Positions 25,510 through 33,110 of a DNA stretch of 61,958 nt are shown one piece after another (position 1 is the stretch's first letter; the number at the start of each line of letters is the position of its first letter). Made by a program: the position numbers and the translations under genes. The notes below the pieces were generated by a model. That model was not told the DNA's origin. It searched no databases and saw only the letters and a list, made by a program, of their open reading frames with translations. Origin of the DNA: DATNBT01 sp964579765 (GTDB lineage: Bacteria > Acidobacteriota > Vicinamibacteria > Vicinamibacterales > CAVVIG01); the NCBI GenBank assembly GCA_964579765.1, contig CAZOIK010000267.1:1-61958 (forward strand). Reading direction: 5' to 3'.

Positions 25510-25523
25510 GCAATGCCCGTTCC
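25510..25523 (-). promoter_or_regulatory. Near-match sigma-54-type promoter for BON-hdeD-sensor-activator operon
   Basis: On the minus strand the site is GGAA-CGGGCA-TTGC: GG-N10-GC intact, one mismatch in the -24 box. The -12 GC is 57 bases before the ATG at 25453. If used, the activator gene at the end of this operon would be autoregulated. Confidence 0.45.
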
Positions 25524-25587
25524 GTCATGCCCTCACGAATCTGCGAGGGGCGGGGCTTCATCACGGACCGGCCACGGCGTGCGAATG

Positions 25588-25605
25588 CTCGCGACCAATC
25601 GCGAG
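25588..25605. promoter_or_regulatory. Inverted repeat between divergent sigma-54 sites, candidate activator site
   Basis: A perfect 7-4-7 inverted repeat, CTCGCGA-ccaa-TCGCGAG, almost midway between the minus-strand -24 box at 25523 and the plus-strand -24 box at 25674 (65 and 69 bases away). That is a normal place for an enhancer-binding protein site. TCGCGA half-sites recur at 18982 and 18990, upstream of the hdeD site. Confidence 0.4.
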
Positions 25606-25673
25606 CGCGCGAATTTTCATGATCAGGGATCCCCAGCCGTGCGCGCGCGGCGCTGAATCGTCGGGACGCGGCT

Positions 25674-25687
25674 GGCACCGCAGTTGC
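25674..25687 (+). promoter_or_regulatory. Sigma-54-type promoter for secreted BON protein
   Basis: TGGCAC consensus intact: GGCA-CCGCAG-TTGC preceded by T, with GG-N10-GC spacing. The -12 GC is 59 bases before the ATG at 25746, with the AAGGAG ribosome site between them. It lies in the 292-bp divergent region 25454-25745. Confidence 0.65.
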
Positions 25688-25745
25688 CCTTCCGTCGCGG
25701 CGCCGCGCGATAGGGCGCGGCGGTTCTCTTCCAAGGAGTTGCGAG

Positions 25746-26363
25746 ATGAAAAGCCGACTGGCGATTCTATTCGGCGGGCTAGGCCTGATCCTGTCAGCCG
25801 CGGCTGCGACGACACGCGCGCAGAATTCGGCAGTGGAGGCGATCCGCAAGGAGCTGTTACAGCTTCCGTACTATGGCGTCTTCGATTTTCTGGCGTTCAG
25901 TTACGACAGGGGGACCGTCACGCTCAAGGGCTATGCGTACGCCCCCGGGCTGAAGAAGGACGCCGAACACGCGGTCAAGCGCGCCGCAGGCGTCGATCAG
26001 GTCGTCGACATGATCGAGCAACTCCCTCCGTCCCAGGCCGACGACGAGCTCCGCTGGAAGACCTACTACGCGATTTACCGCGATCCGTTTCTCGCGAGGT
26101 ACGCGCCGGGCGGAGGCATGTTGTGGGGACACCGCCACGCGTTTTCCGGCCCGTTCTCTCCTATGGGAGCGGGGCCATTCCTCGCCTACGAGGCCGCGGG
26201 CGACTACCCGATCCACATCATCGTGAAGAACCTGCGTATCCTGCTGTTGGGCGTCGTGGACAACGGGAGCGACAAAATGCTGGCCGGTGTCCGCGCGCGT
26301 GACGTGCCTGGATCGCTCGGCGTCGACAACCAGCTGGTCGTCGAAGCCTCGCACACCAACTAG
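25746..26363 (+). CDS. Periplasmic BON-domain protein
   Basis: 205 residues with ribosome site AAGGAG and signal peptide MKSRLAILFGGLGLILSAAA, cleaved near TRAQ. A BON domain at about 30-95 contains AVEAIRKELLQLPYYGVFDF, GTVTLKGYAYAP and GVDQVVDMIEQL. A region with RYAPGGGMLWGHRHAFSGPF follows. A second BON-like half (about 155-200) contains IHIIVKNLRILLLGVVDNGS and GVDNQLVVEA. It is probably an envelope-stress protein. Divergent from the triple-BON operon, with which it shares the promoter region. A strong hairpin follows at 26375-26407. Confidence 0.8.
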   Translation: MKSRLAILFGGLGLILSAAAATTRAQNSAVEAIRKELLQLPYYGVFDFLAFSYDRGTVTLKGYAYAPGLKKDAEHAVKRAAGVDQVVDMIEQLPPSQADDELRWKTYYAIYRDPFLARYAPGGGMLWGHRHAFSGPFSPMGAGPFLAYEAAGDYPIHIIVKNLRILLLGVVDNGSDKMLAGVRARDVPGSLGVDNQLVVEASHTN

Positions 26364-26374
26364 ACGGCCCGAGC

Positions 26375-26407
26375 CATCGACACACGGGGTTCGTCCGTGT
26401 GCCGATG
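26375..26407. terminator. Bidirectional terminator-like hairpin
   Basis: CATCGACACACGG pairs with CCGTGTGCCGATG (12 of 13 positions) around a 7-base loop, between convergent genes ending at 26363 and 26416. There is no clear U-run, so it may terminate weakly or just separate the units. Confidence 0.55.
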
Positions 26408-26415
26408 ACACCTCG

Positions 26416-26799
26416 CTACTTGGTGCTCGGCTCGATGCGCGTCACGCTCTCGCAGTCGGTGAGCACCACGGGAACGCCGGCCGTCGGATGCACTGTCGGC
26501 TTGACCGCGCATGTGACATCCACTTTCTGACCGACCTTGACGTCACCAAGCTTCTCGCCGGTGGCCGCCGGCACCGGCAACGTGATCTCGACGGGCTTGC
26601 CCGGCGCCACGGGCACCGCGGCGACGTCGCGAACGGTAATCGTCTTCGCTTGCGGATCGACCGCGACGACCTCGACGGCGACCGGCGCGATGTCCGAGGC
26701 CGAGCTGCTTCTCTGCTGCTGCTGTCGCTGTTGGGCCGCGACGCCCTGCGCCAGGAATACCGCGACGCCGACGGTGATTGCGAAACCGAATGGCTTCAT
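26416..26799 (-). CDS. Small secreted protein of unknown function
   Basis: 127 residues with ribosome site AAGGAGA and a signal peptide (MKPFGFAITVGVAVFLAQGV, cleaved at VAAQ). A Gln/Ser-rich stretch (QQRQQQQRSSSAS) follows, then a small beta domain (VAVEVVAVDPQAKTITVRDV, KVGQKVDVTCAVK, CESVTRIEPS) with two Cys that could form a disulfide. The pattern resembles short OB/beta-barrel periplasmic proteins. No family is recognised, and no sigma-54-like site was found ahead of it. Confidence 0.65.
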   Translation of the reverse strand: MKPFGFAITVGVAVFLAQGVAAQQRQQQQRSSSASDIAPVAVEVVAVDPQAKTITVRDVAAVPVAPGKPVEITLPVPAATGEKLGDVKVGQKVDVTCAVKPTVHPTAGVPVVLTDCESVTRIEPSTK

Positions 26800-26889
26800 G
26801 CTGTCTCCTTGGGGAGCGATGCGGAGGCTCCCGAAAGGCGCGACTGTTCACAAACAACGCCAATCGCCTCGGAGATCGACCCCTTCTCG

Positions 26890-27357
26890 ATGCAGGCGTT
26901 TCGTGCAGAACCGCTCGTGATCGTTCGCGAATCCTCGGATTCTCGTGTTCGTCCGACGGTCCGATTCGTGCACTTTTCCGGCACTGAGATACTCGTGAAT
27001 CTCGAATATTTCAGACGGCGACTCGAGGACATCGAAGCCGAGCTTCTTCGGAAGCGCGAACGCGCTGTCGCGCAGGCCCCTCGCACGAGCGAAGGCGACG
27101 TCGCCGACTCCGGCGATCGCGCGGTCGTCGACGAGCTGAAGGACGAGTACTTCGCGTTCACGGAAGCAGACCTCGAAATCCTCGTGCAGGTCCGCGCCGC
27201 GCTCAGGCGCATCGACGATGGGACGTTCGGGTTATGTGCCGTCGATGGCCGGCCCATCGACGAGAAGCGCCTCGAGGCCCAGCCATGGACGCCCTATTGC
27301 CTGCAGCACCAGCGGGAACTCGAAGAGCGGCAGCGAGTGCGGACGCCGACGCTGTAG
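26890..27357 (+). CDS. DksA/TraR-like protein with altered zinc-finger ligands
   Basis: 155 residues. A coiled-coil helix pair (NLEYFRRRLEDIEAELLRKR ... ELKDEYFAFTEADLEILVQV) is followed by the C-terminal DksA/TraR box: GTFGLCAVDGRPIDEKRLEA and TPYCLQHQRELEE. The usual CxxC...CxxC zinc site is CxxD...CxxH here, so it may bind zinc less tightly or not at all. Such proteins bind the secondary channel of RNA polymerase. The true start is uncertain: ATG 26890 gives 36 extra residues before a GTG at 26995 that begins exactly at the family domain. It converges with the next gene, one base apart. Confidence 0.7.
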   Translation: MQAFRAEPLVIVRESSDSRVRPTVRFVHFSGTEILVNLEYFRRRLEDIEAELLRKRERAVAQAPRTSEGDVADSGDRAVVDELKDEYFAFTEADLEILVQVRAALRRIDDGTFGLCAVDGRPIDEKRLEAQPWTPYCLQHQRELEERQRVRTPTL

Positions 27358-27358
27358 T

Positions 27359-27648
27359 TCAGTACTCGGCAAAGACCTCGTCGTTGTAGCAGTACAGCAG
27401 CGCTCACCCGGCTCCGCCGACGCGATCACCGGATGATGGCTCGAGCGGGCGTGCTTGCTCGCGCGTTTATTGGGCGAGGAGTCACAGCACAGCGTCACGC
27501 CGCATGCCTGGCAAGTCCGCAGATGAACCCACGGATCGCCGGTCCTCATACACGCTTCGCAGACGTGGACGCGCGGCGGCTTAACCGTCGAGAGGTTTTC
27601 GATGTCGGCACACGCAGCCATGCTGCGGGCCTGTGCATAAAAGCGCAC
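27359..27648 (-). pseudogene. UBP-type zinc-finger protein with apparent frameshift
   Basis: A zinc-finger of the ubiquitin-hydrolase (UBP) type: CEACMRTG, HLRTCQACGVTLCCDSS, then KRASKHARSSHHPVIASAEP. The expected family ending, a short ...YCYNDEVFAEY stop, is present but in a different frame: the open frame reads GERCCTATTTRSLPS. Adding one C near plus-strand 27398 restores GERWLYCYNDEVFAEY and a stop at 27359. So the gene has lost one base, by mutation or sequencing error. Without repair the frame runs on to 27232 through the DksA-like gene. Bacterial UBP-finger proteins are small and of unclear role, often near thioredoxin-reductase-like flavoproteins, as here. Confidence 0.7.
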
Positions 27649-27685
27649 CTGCGCAGCGGCTCACTGATTGCGCCACGCGAGCGTT

Positions 27686-28602
27686 ATGGCCGACGAGTCT
27701 CCGCCCACGCCGCCGAACGTCGTCAAGGTGCTCGGCAGGACCGCCTCGCCGCCGTGCTACGCGATACGCGACTTCCTCTACCGCAACGACGCGCCCTTCG
27801 AATGGATCGAAGTGAACAACCCCGACGCGCCGATGCCCGTGTGCGTGTTTGCGGACGGAACCCGGCTCGAGCGGGCCGACGTTCAGCGCATCAGCGACAA
27901 GCTGGGATGGTTTCACGACGTATCCCGGTCGGAATACGACGTCGCGATTTACGGCGCGGGACCGGCCGGGCTGAGCGTCGCCGTCTACGCTGCCTCCGAG
28001 GGATTGAAGACCGTCGTCGTCGAACGATGGGCGATCGGTGGACAGGCCGGCAGCAGTCCAAAGATAGAGAACTACCTGGGGTTTCCCCAAGGCATCAGCG
28101 GCGCGGAGCTGGCGGAGCGGGCGCGGGAACAGGCGTGCGCGTTTGGCGCAGAGACTCTGATCGCGCGCGAAGGAGTTCGAGGCGAGTTCACGGCGGGCAA
28201 GCGTGTCGGCTATCTCGCCGACGGCACGAAGGTCGTCGCACGGGCGGCGATTTGCGCGACCGGCATCGACTACCACCGGCTGAGCGTGCCGAACGAGGAG
28301 AACCTCCGGGGCGCGGGCGTCTACTACGGCGCAGGTGCGAGCGAAGCGCAGCTGTGCATCGGCCTCCCGTCGTCATCGCCGGCGGCGGCAATTCCGCGGC
28401 GCAGGCCACGCTGCACTTCTCGAAGTACTCACCACATGTCACGCTCGTGGTTCGCGGCAGCGGACTCAAGGATATGGTCGACAATCAGATCGTAGCCATC
28501 CGGATTCAGAAACCGCTGAAGCAGCTGAACCTGATCAACCGAATCGTCGATGACGAGGGCGCGAGGCATTACGCGCGTCCTTCTACACATGCGGTGTCGT
28601 GA
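27686..28602 (+). pseudogene. Thioredoxin-reductase-like flavoprotein, frameshifted and truncated
   Basis: The start MADESPPTPPNVVKVLGRTA begins a short glutaredoxin/thioredoxin-like N-terminal domain. A FAD dinucleotide fold (DVAIYGAGPAGLSVAVYAAS) and IGGQAGSSPKIENYLGFPQG follow, as in TrxB-like proteins without the CxxC redox pair. After GAGASEAQLC the frame shifts near 28362-28368. The NADPH-binding fold (VVIAGGGNSAAQATLHFSK) continues in another frame as far as LVVRGSGLKD. The last ~35 residues (to 28602) do not resemble the family, and the usual C-terminal FAD domain is missing. One lost base plus a 3' truncation explain it. It overlaps the convergent receiver gene at the end. Confidence 0.7.
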
Positions 28603-29048
28603 TTGCGGCTGATGCGTCCGGTGGTCGCCAGCGACACCGCTTCAAGCAGTCCGTTGATCGTGCAGGGCTTGTCGAGGAAGGCTTCGTCCTCCCACAGCAT
28701 GGCGCGGTCTGCAAACAAACGATCGCTGAAGCCAGTCAGGTACAGCACCTTCAAGGCTGGATCGTCCCGCCGAAGCAGCCGCGCAAGTTCGTCGCCGTTC
28801 ATGTGCGGCATCTGCAGGTCCGTCAGCAGCAAATCGATTCCGTCGATTTCGTGGACCAGTCGAAGCGCCTCCTCGGCGCCAGCCGCGCTCCATGTGGTGA
28901 CACCTGCCCCATTCAGCACTTGTTGCACAAACTTACGCACAGGCTCCTCGTCGTCGACAACGAGCACTCTGAGCGGGTGCCGCTCGAATGCCTGCGAATG
29001 TCGAGTCGACGCGACGACCATCGACAGGGTCCGCGACAGTGACATCAT
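28569..29048 (-). CDS. Single-domain response regulator (CheY-like)
   Basis: 159 residues, a stand-alone receiver. LRVLVVDDEEPVRKFVQQVL gives the acidic pair, DLLLTDLQMPHMNGDELARL the intact phosphoacceptor Asp, LYLTGFSDR the Thr, and FLDKP the Lys. A short extension lies on each side. I chose the ATG at 29048; a second ATG is at 29045. It is divergent from the hybrid kinase at 29354 and is a likely phospho-acceptor partner for it. The stop lies inside the 3' end of the degenerate flavoprotein gene. Confidence 0.85.
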   Translation of the reverse strand: MMSLSRTLSMVVASTRHSQAFERHPLRVLVVDDEEPVRKFVQQVLNGAGVTTWSAAGAEEALRLVHEIDGIDLLLTDLQMPHMNGDELARLLRRDDPALKVLYLTGFSDRLFADRAMLWEDEAFLDKPCTINGLLEAVSLATTGRISRNHDTACVEGRA

Positions 29049-29293
29049 GTGAGTCTCTCGATCAGCGTTCCACAATCGAGGCACTCGCGAACGCTGGCCA
29101 CAAGTGCTTCCTTTCGTACGGGGCTTCCGCCCGACACAGCAGGATGTGTGCCACGTCGGTTGCCGCCGGCAGGAAGACATTTCATGAAAGGAAGCGGACT
29201 CCTCCGGGTTGTTTTCCCCAAGGCGCGGGAATTATTCGCGGCGCATCCAGGCCGCGCCATGCGCTCAAGGCCCAAAATCGGCCTTTCGGCGAT

Positions 29294-29307
29294 GGCACCG
29301 CGGTTGC
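29294..29307 (+). promoter_or_regulatory. Sigma-54-type promoter for hybrid histidine kinase
   Basis: TGGCAC intact: GGCA-CCGCGG-TTGC with T in front, exact GG-N10-GC spacing. It lies in the 305-bp gene-free stretch 29049-29353 and is oriented toward the hybrid kinase. The predicted transcript would start near 29319, which favours a start codon at 29354 or 29444 over the upstream ATG at 29321. Confidence 0.6.
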
Positions 29308-29353
29308 CCTGCACGGGCCCATGACCGTGTCGTTCCCACCTGCTCGCAGTCTT

Positions 29354-32155
29354 ATGCGCGAACCCGTGTTCGGCGAATCGGCTGCCGGCGGCGGCCCGAC
29401 TGGCGATCGAGAGGCAAGCGCTCGTCGCCAGCGGGTGCGTGAGATGGCTCCTGACGATCCGCTGGACGTTCTGCTCGTCGATGACGGCTTGACCGCAGTC
29501 CTGCTCACCGAGGCGGCCCTGGCGCAGCAGGGCCGGTTCCGGTTGCGGCGTAGCAAGAGACTTGGCGAGGCGCTGGAGCTGCTCTCGAAGGCGCATTTTG
29601 ACGTGGTGCTTCTCGCCCTGGGTTTGCCGGACAGCCAGGGACTACGCACTCTGCAAACACTGCGGCACAAGAATCCGAAAGTTGCTGTCGTCGTGCTCAC
29701 CGAGAAGGACGACGAGGAGTTGTCGCTGCGGGCGCTTCAGGAAGGAGCGAACGACTATCTGGTGAAAGGGCCGGCAGCCACCGAGCAACTGAACCGGGCG
29801 ATCCGCTACGCCGTCGAGCGCGCCAAGAGCGACGAGGCGCTTCGGCAGAGCGAGGAAGTGTTCCGCGGAGCCTTCGAGAACACCAAGGTATCAATGGCCC
29901 TCGCGGGGCTGGACAATCGGTTCCTCCGCGTGAACGAGGCCTTTTCGCTTATGTTCGGCCATTCCAAGGAGGAAATGCTGCGGTTGTCCGTCGCCGACAT
30001 CACGTACCCCGATGACCTGGCCGAGAGCTACGCCTACAGGGAGCGGCTGCTTACCGGAGAGGGCCAGTTCTTCCAGATGGAAAAGCGGTTTCTCCACAGT
30101 GAAGGCCATGTCGTTTGGGGCTTGACGAACATTTCCCTGGTGCGGGGAACGTCCGACGAGCCGATCTACTACGTCGTGCAAGTGCAGGATGTGACGCAGC
30201 GGAAACTGGCCGAGGAGTCCCTGCGGAAGCGAGAGGAGCAAATCCGACTTCTGCTGGACTCGACGGCCGAGGCGATTTATGGAATCGACATGCACGGCAA
30301 CTGCACGCTTTCCAACCGGGCCTGCGCCCAGTTGCTCGGGTACGAGAGCGCTGACGACCTGCTCGGCAAGCACATGCACAACCTCATGCATCATACGAAG
30401 CCGGACGGCACGCCGAACCCCGAAGAGGGATGCCGCATCTATCAAGCGTTCCGGCGGGGAGAAGGGACGCATGTGGACGACGAACTCTTTTGGCGATCGG
30501 ACGGGACCAGCTTCCCCGCCGAATATTTCTCGTACCCGATCAAGCAGGGGGACAACCTCATCGGTTCGGTGGTGACGTTCCTGGACATCAGTGAGCGAAA
30601 GCACGCGGAAGAGAGTGCGCGCACGTTGGCTGCGGAGCGCAACCATCTCCTGGGACAACTCCGTTTGCAGATTGAACGGATGCCCCTTGTCTATCTCCTC
30701 TTCGACGCCGACTTTCGGATCACTGACTGGAATCCGGCGGCGCAACGGACCTTTGGATACACCAGAGAGGAGGCCCGCGGTAAGCAGCCCAACGAGCTGA
30801 TTCCGCCGTCGTTCCATCAGGATGCGGCGAGGATCCTCGAGCGCATTCGGGCGGGGGACATGGCGGCCCACTCCGTCAATGAGAACCTGACGAAAGACGG
30901 TCGAACGATCACCTGCGAGTGGTTCAACACGCCACTCTTGGCGGATGACGGGCGATTTGGCGGGTTGCTTTGCCTCGGGAGGGATGTCACAGACCAAAAG
31001 ACATTGCAGGCGCAGTTTCAGCAGGCGCAGAAGATGGAGGCGATCGGCCAACTGGCGGGTGGCGTGGCCCATGACTTCAACAACCTGCTCACGATCATTT
31101 CCGGCTACAGTGAGATGCTGCTCGCCACGCTGGGGGCGAGCGACCCGATGCGGGAGTCTGTCAAGGAAATCAGCGAAGCCGGTCATCGAGCCGCCTCGCT
31201 CACCCGCCAATTGCTCGCCTTCAGCCGGAAGACGGTCCTGGAGCCGAAGGTTCTTGACCTGAACGAGACCGTCCGTGAAACCGAGAAGTTTCTGCGGCGG
31301 CTGATCGGCGAGGACGTGTTGCTCACTGGCGTGCTCGATCCGAACATCAGTCGAGTGAAGGTCGACCCTGGCCAGTTGGGACAGGTGTTGATGAATCTGG
31401 CCGTCAACGCCCGTGACGCCATGCCCAGGGGCGGGACGCTTACGGTGGAAACCCGTAACGTCGAACTGGATCACGAATACTCACGCCTTCGCCCCGAACT
31501 CAAGCCGGGCCGCTACGTCCTGCTGTCGATCACCGACACCGGTAGCGGCATGACCGCGGACGTGAAGGCCAAGATTTTTGAGCCGTTCTTCACGACGAAG
31601 GGGGTCGGCAAGGGGACCGGGCTGGGGCTCGCGGTCGTCCTCGGCATCGTCAGGCAAAGCGGAGGGCACGTCGAAGTCGACAGCGAGCCTGAAGTTGGCA
31701 CCACGTTCAAAATCTACTTCCCAGCCGTGGAAGAACAGGTTTCCCCAACCAGAGGACTTGACGGCGGCAGGGATCCGCGGGGCACCGAGACGGTCCTGCT
31801 GGTCGAGGACGAGAACGGCGTGCGTGGACTGGCGGCGCTCGTGCTGCAAAGCTACGGCTACAAGGTGTTGACGGCGGGCAACGGCGTGGAAGCCGTCGAG
31901 GCCGTCGAGAAGCACCGGGGCGGGATCGACCTGGTGGTGACCGACGTCGTGATGCCCGGCATGGGCGGGCCGGACTTAGCGGAAGGCGTGCAGTCCCGTT
32001 TCCCCCAGGTGCGAGTGCTGTTCACAAGCGGGTACACGGACGACGCCGTAGTGCGGCACGGCCTCCTGTCCGAGAAGGTTGCCTTCCTTCAGAAGCCGTA
32101 CTCGCCCCTTGCGCTCGTCAGGAAAGTGCGGCACGTGTTGGACGAGCGTCGATAG
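29354..32155 (+). CDS. Hybrid sensor histidine kinase: receiver-PAS-PAS-PAS-HisKA-HATPase-receiver
   Basis: 933 residues. An N-terminal receiver (about 30-150) has VLLVDD, VVVLTEKDDEE and DYLVKGP, but its phosphoacceptor site reads VVLLALGLPDSQGL, so Ala replaces Asp. Three PAS domains follow (about 165-290, 295-420, 430-550). HisKA has GGVAHDFNNLLTIISGYSEM, and the HATPase_c boxes are NLAVNARDAMP, DTGSGMT and GKGTGLGLAVV. A C-terminal receiver keeps Asp (DLVVTDVVMPGMGG). Histidine kinases of this PAS-rich type sense cytoplasmic signals. A later start at 29444 (MAPDDPLDVLLVDD) is also plausible. The divergent CheY-like gene may be its partner. Confidence 0.9.
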   Translation: MREPVFGESAAGGGPTGDREASARRQRVREMAPDDPLDVLLVDDGLTAVLLTEAALAQQGRFRLRRSKRLGEALELLSKAHFDVVLLALGLPDSQGLRTLQTLRHKNPKVAVVVLTEKDDEELSLRALQEGANDYLVKGPAATEQLNRAIRYAVERAKSDEALRQSEEVFRGAFENTKVSMALAGLDNRFLRVNEAFSLMFGHSKEEMLRLSVADITYPDDLAESYAYRERLLTGEGQFFQMEKRFLHSEGHVVWGLTNISLVRGTSDEPIYYVVQVQDVTQRKLAEESLRKREEQIRLLLDSTAEAIYGIDMHGNCTLSNRACAQLLGYESADDLLGKHMHNLMHHTKPDGTPNPEEGCRIYQAFRRGEGTHVDDELFWRSDGTSFPAEYFSYPIKQGDNLIGSVVTFLDISERKHAEESARTLAAERNHLLGQLRLQIERMPLVYLLFDADFRITDWNPAAQRTFGYTREEARGKQPNELIPPSFHQDAARILERIRAGDMAAHSVNENLTKDGRTITCEWFNTPLLADDGRFGGLLCLGRDVTDQKTLQAQFQQAQKMEAIGQLAGGVAHDFNNLLTIISGYSEMLLATLGASDPMRESVKEISEAGHRAASLTRQLLAFSRKTVLEPKVLDLNETVRETEKFLRRLIGEDVLLTGVLDPNISRVKVDPGQLGQVLMNLAVNARDAMPRGGTLTVETRNVELDHEYSRLRPELKPGRYVLLSITDTGSGMTADVKAKIFEPFFTTKGVGKGTGLGLAVVLGIVRQSGGHVEVDSEPEVGTTFKIYFPAVEEQVSPTRGLDGGRDPRGTETVLLVEDENGVRGLAALVLQSYGYKVLTAGNGVEAVEAVEKHRGGIDLVVTDVVMPGMGGPDLAEGVQSRFPQVRVLFTSGYTDDAVVRHGLLSEKVAFLQKPYSPLALVRKVRHVLDERR

Positions 32156-32654
32156 TTGGAGAAGGCGCGCGTTTTGGGGGTGGTTTGCCCGCGAAGAATT
32201 GGGTCGGAGCCGTCAGTGACTGTAGCGTGGTTGGAGAACGACAATTCCTACACCTGACTATCGAACGATCATTTGGGCATCGAGTGAAATGTCGCTGCTC
32301 GAAGCGCAGAATGTGGCGGGGTTACACGCACTTCCGACACTCAGCTCGTGGTTGCCGCGCGATTATCGATCACTCGAGTTGTGACAGCTTCGGCCCTTCG
32401 TCGCGTGTGAGCTCAACGTTAGTATCGGGTCAGATTGGAAATGGACTGTGCAGGTTACTACTCGAAAACGCCGATACGTTTAGGAATCGTACGCACCGCG
32501 ATTCTCGGTGGGACCAGTCCCCCAGTCCGTTTTTGCGCGTTTTTCAGCGCATGTCACCTCGCGCCAGCCCATTCGAAAACCCGTGTGAATGTTGATAGTT
32601 TTCGCGCTCTGGCTGTTTCACGCGCGTTCACGACCATCCACCCTACACCGCGAT

Positions 32655-32676
32655 TGTGTTACCACTGTGTTACCAC
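32655..32676. repeat. Tandem 11-bp direct repeat
   Basis: TGTGTTACCAC occurs twice head-to-tail with no spacer, followed by ACAG. It lies in the gene-free stretch near the presumed island edge. A slipped-strand duplication or an insertion-related repeat are both possible. Confidence 0.7.
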
Positions 32677-32687
32677 AGAACAGCCGG

Positions 32688-32754
32688 TCAAAGGGTCGGA
32701 TCGGCGCACCTGAGTGTCATTCAGAGGGTCGTGAGGCACAGTCAGAGGGTCGGG
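32688..32754. repeat. Three short direct repeats (TCARAGGGTCG)
   Basis: TCAAAGGGTCGGA at 32688, TCAGAGGGTCGTG at 32721 and TCAGAGGGTCGGG at 32742, spaced 33 and 21 bp. Multiple short subterminal repeats of this kind are found at the ends of IS21-like elements, but no transposase gene remains, so this is only suggestive. Confidence 0.45.
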
Positions 32755-33110
32755 ACATCGCCGCGGTGGGCGCCGGCGAAACGGACCGCGAGATCGGCGG
32801 ACGCCGCGGACCTTCATCAGTTCCTCGATCTTATTTTTGAGGATGATCGGCTCAATGTTTATGCGGGTAAACTCGAAGTGCGCCCACCAGCTGCGCCCAC
32901 CACTATGGGCCGATCTAGGAGATCGGGCCAACGTGGAAGGCCCTTGGCGGCGTCTGGGTCGTGGCCCGCAATACGCTGGGGCGCCGGCACCCTTAGGTCC
33001 TGTTGGCGAGCAGCCCGAGTCGTGCGAGGAAGGCGAGACGATCTCCAGTGGCGAGCGGTAGACTGGCGGGCATCTACCGCCACCGTGAACCCTGAGTCTT
33101 CGAAGGACCT

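Larger units (their letters stand above)
32156..33110. other. Gene-free repeat-bearing stretch at left edge of mobile/defence region
   Basis: About 955 bp with no convincing gene. The base composition is less GC-rich than its neighbours, especially at 32205-32660 and 32820-32880. It holds an 11-bp tandem duplication (32655-32676) and three copies of a TCARAGGGTCG motif (32688, 32721, 32742). A short minus-strand reading frame (32659-32931, FTRINIEPIILKNKIEELMK) looks like a gene fragment but matches nothing I recognise. It probably marks past insertion and decay. Confidence 0.5.

Noticed and set aside
27658..27671. Another sigma-54-type site (GGCT-CACTGA-TTGC) before the TrxR-like gene
   Set aside because: Spacing fits, but the -12 element is only 15 bases from the start codon, so the transcript would begin at the ATG, and one core base differs. 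Left out of the promoter list.
32185..32931. Several short open frames in the gene-free stretch
   Set aside because: They overlap one another, lack ribosome sites and show no conserved motif. The minus-strand frame at 32659-32931 has one plausible helical segment but is probably a fragment.
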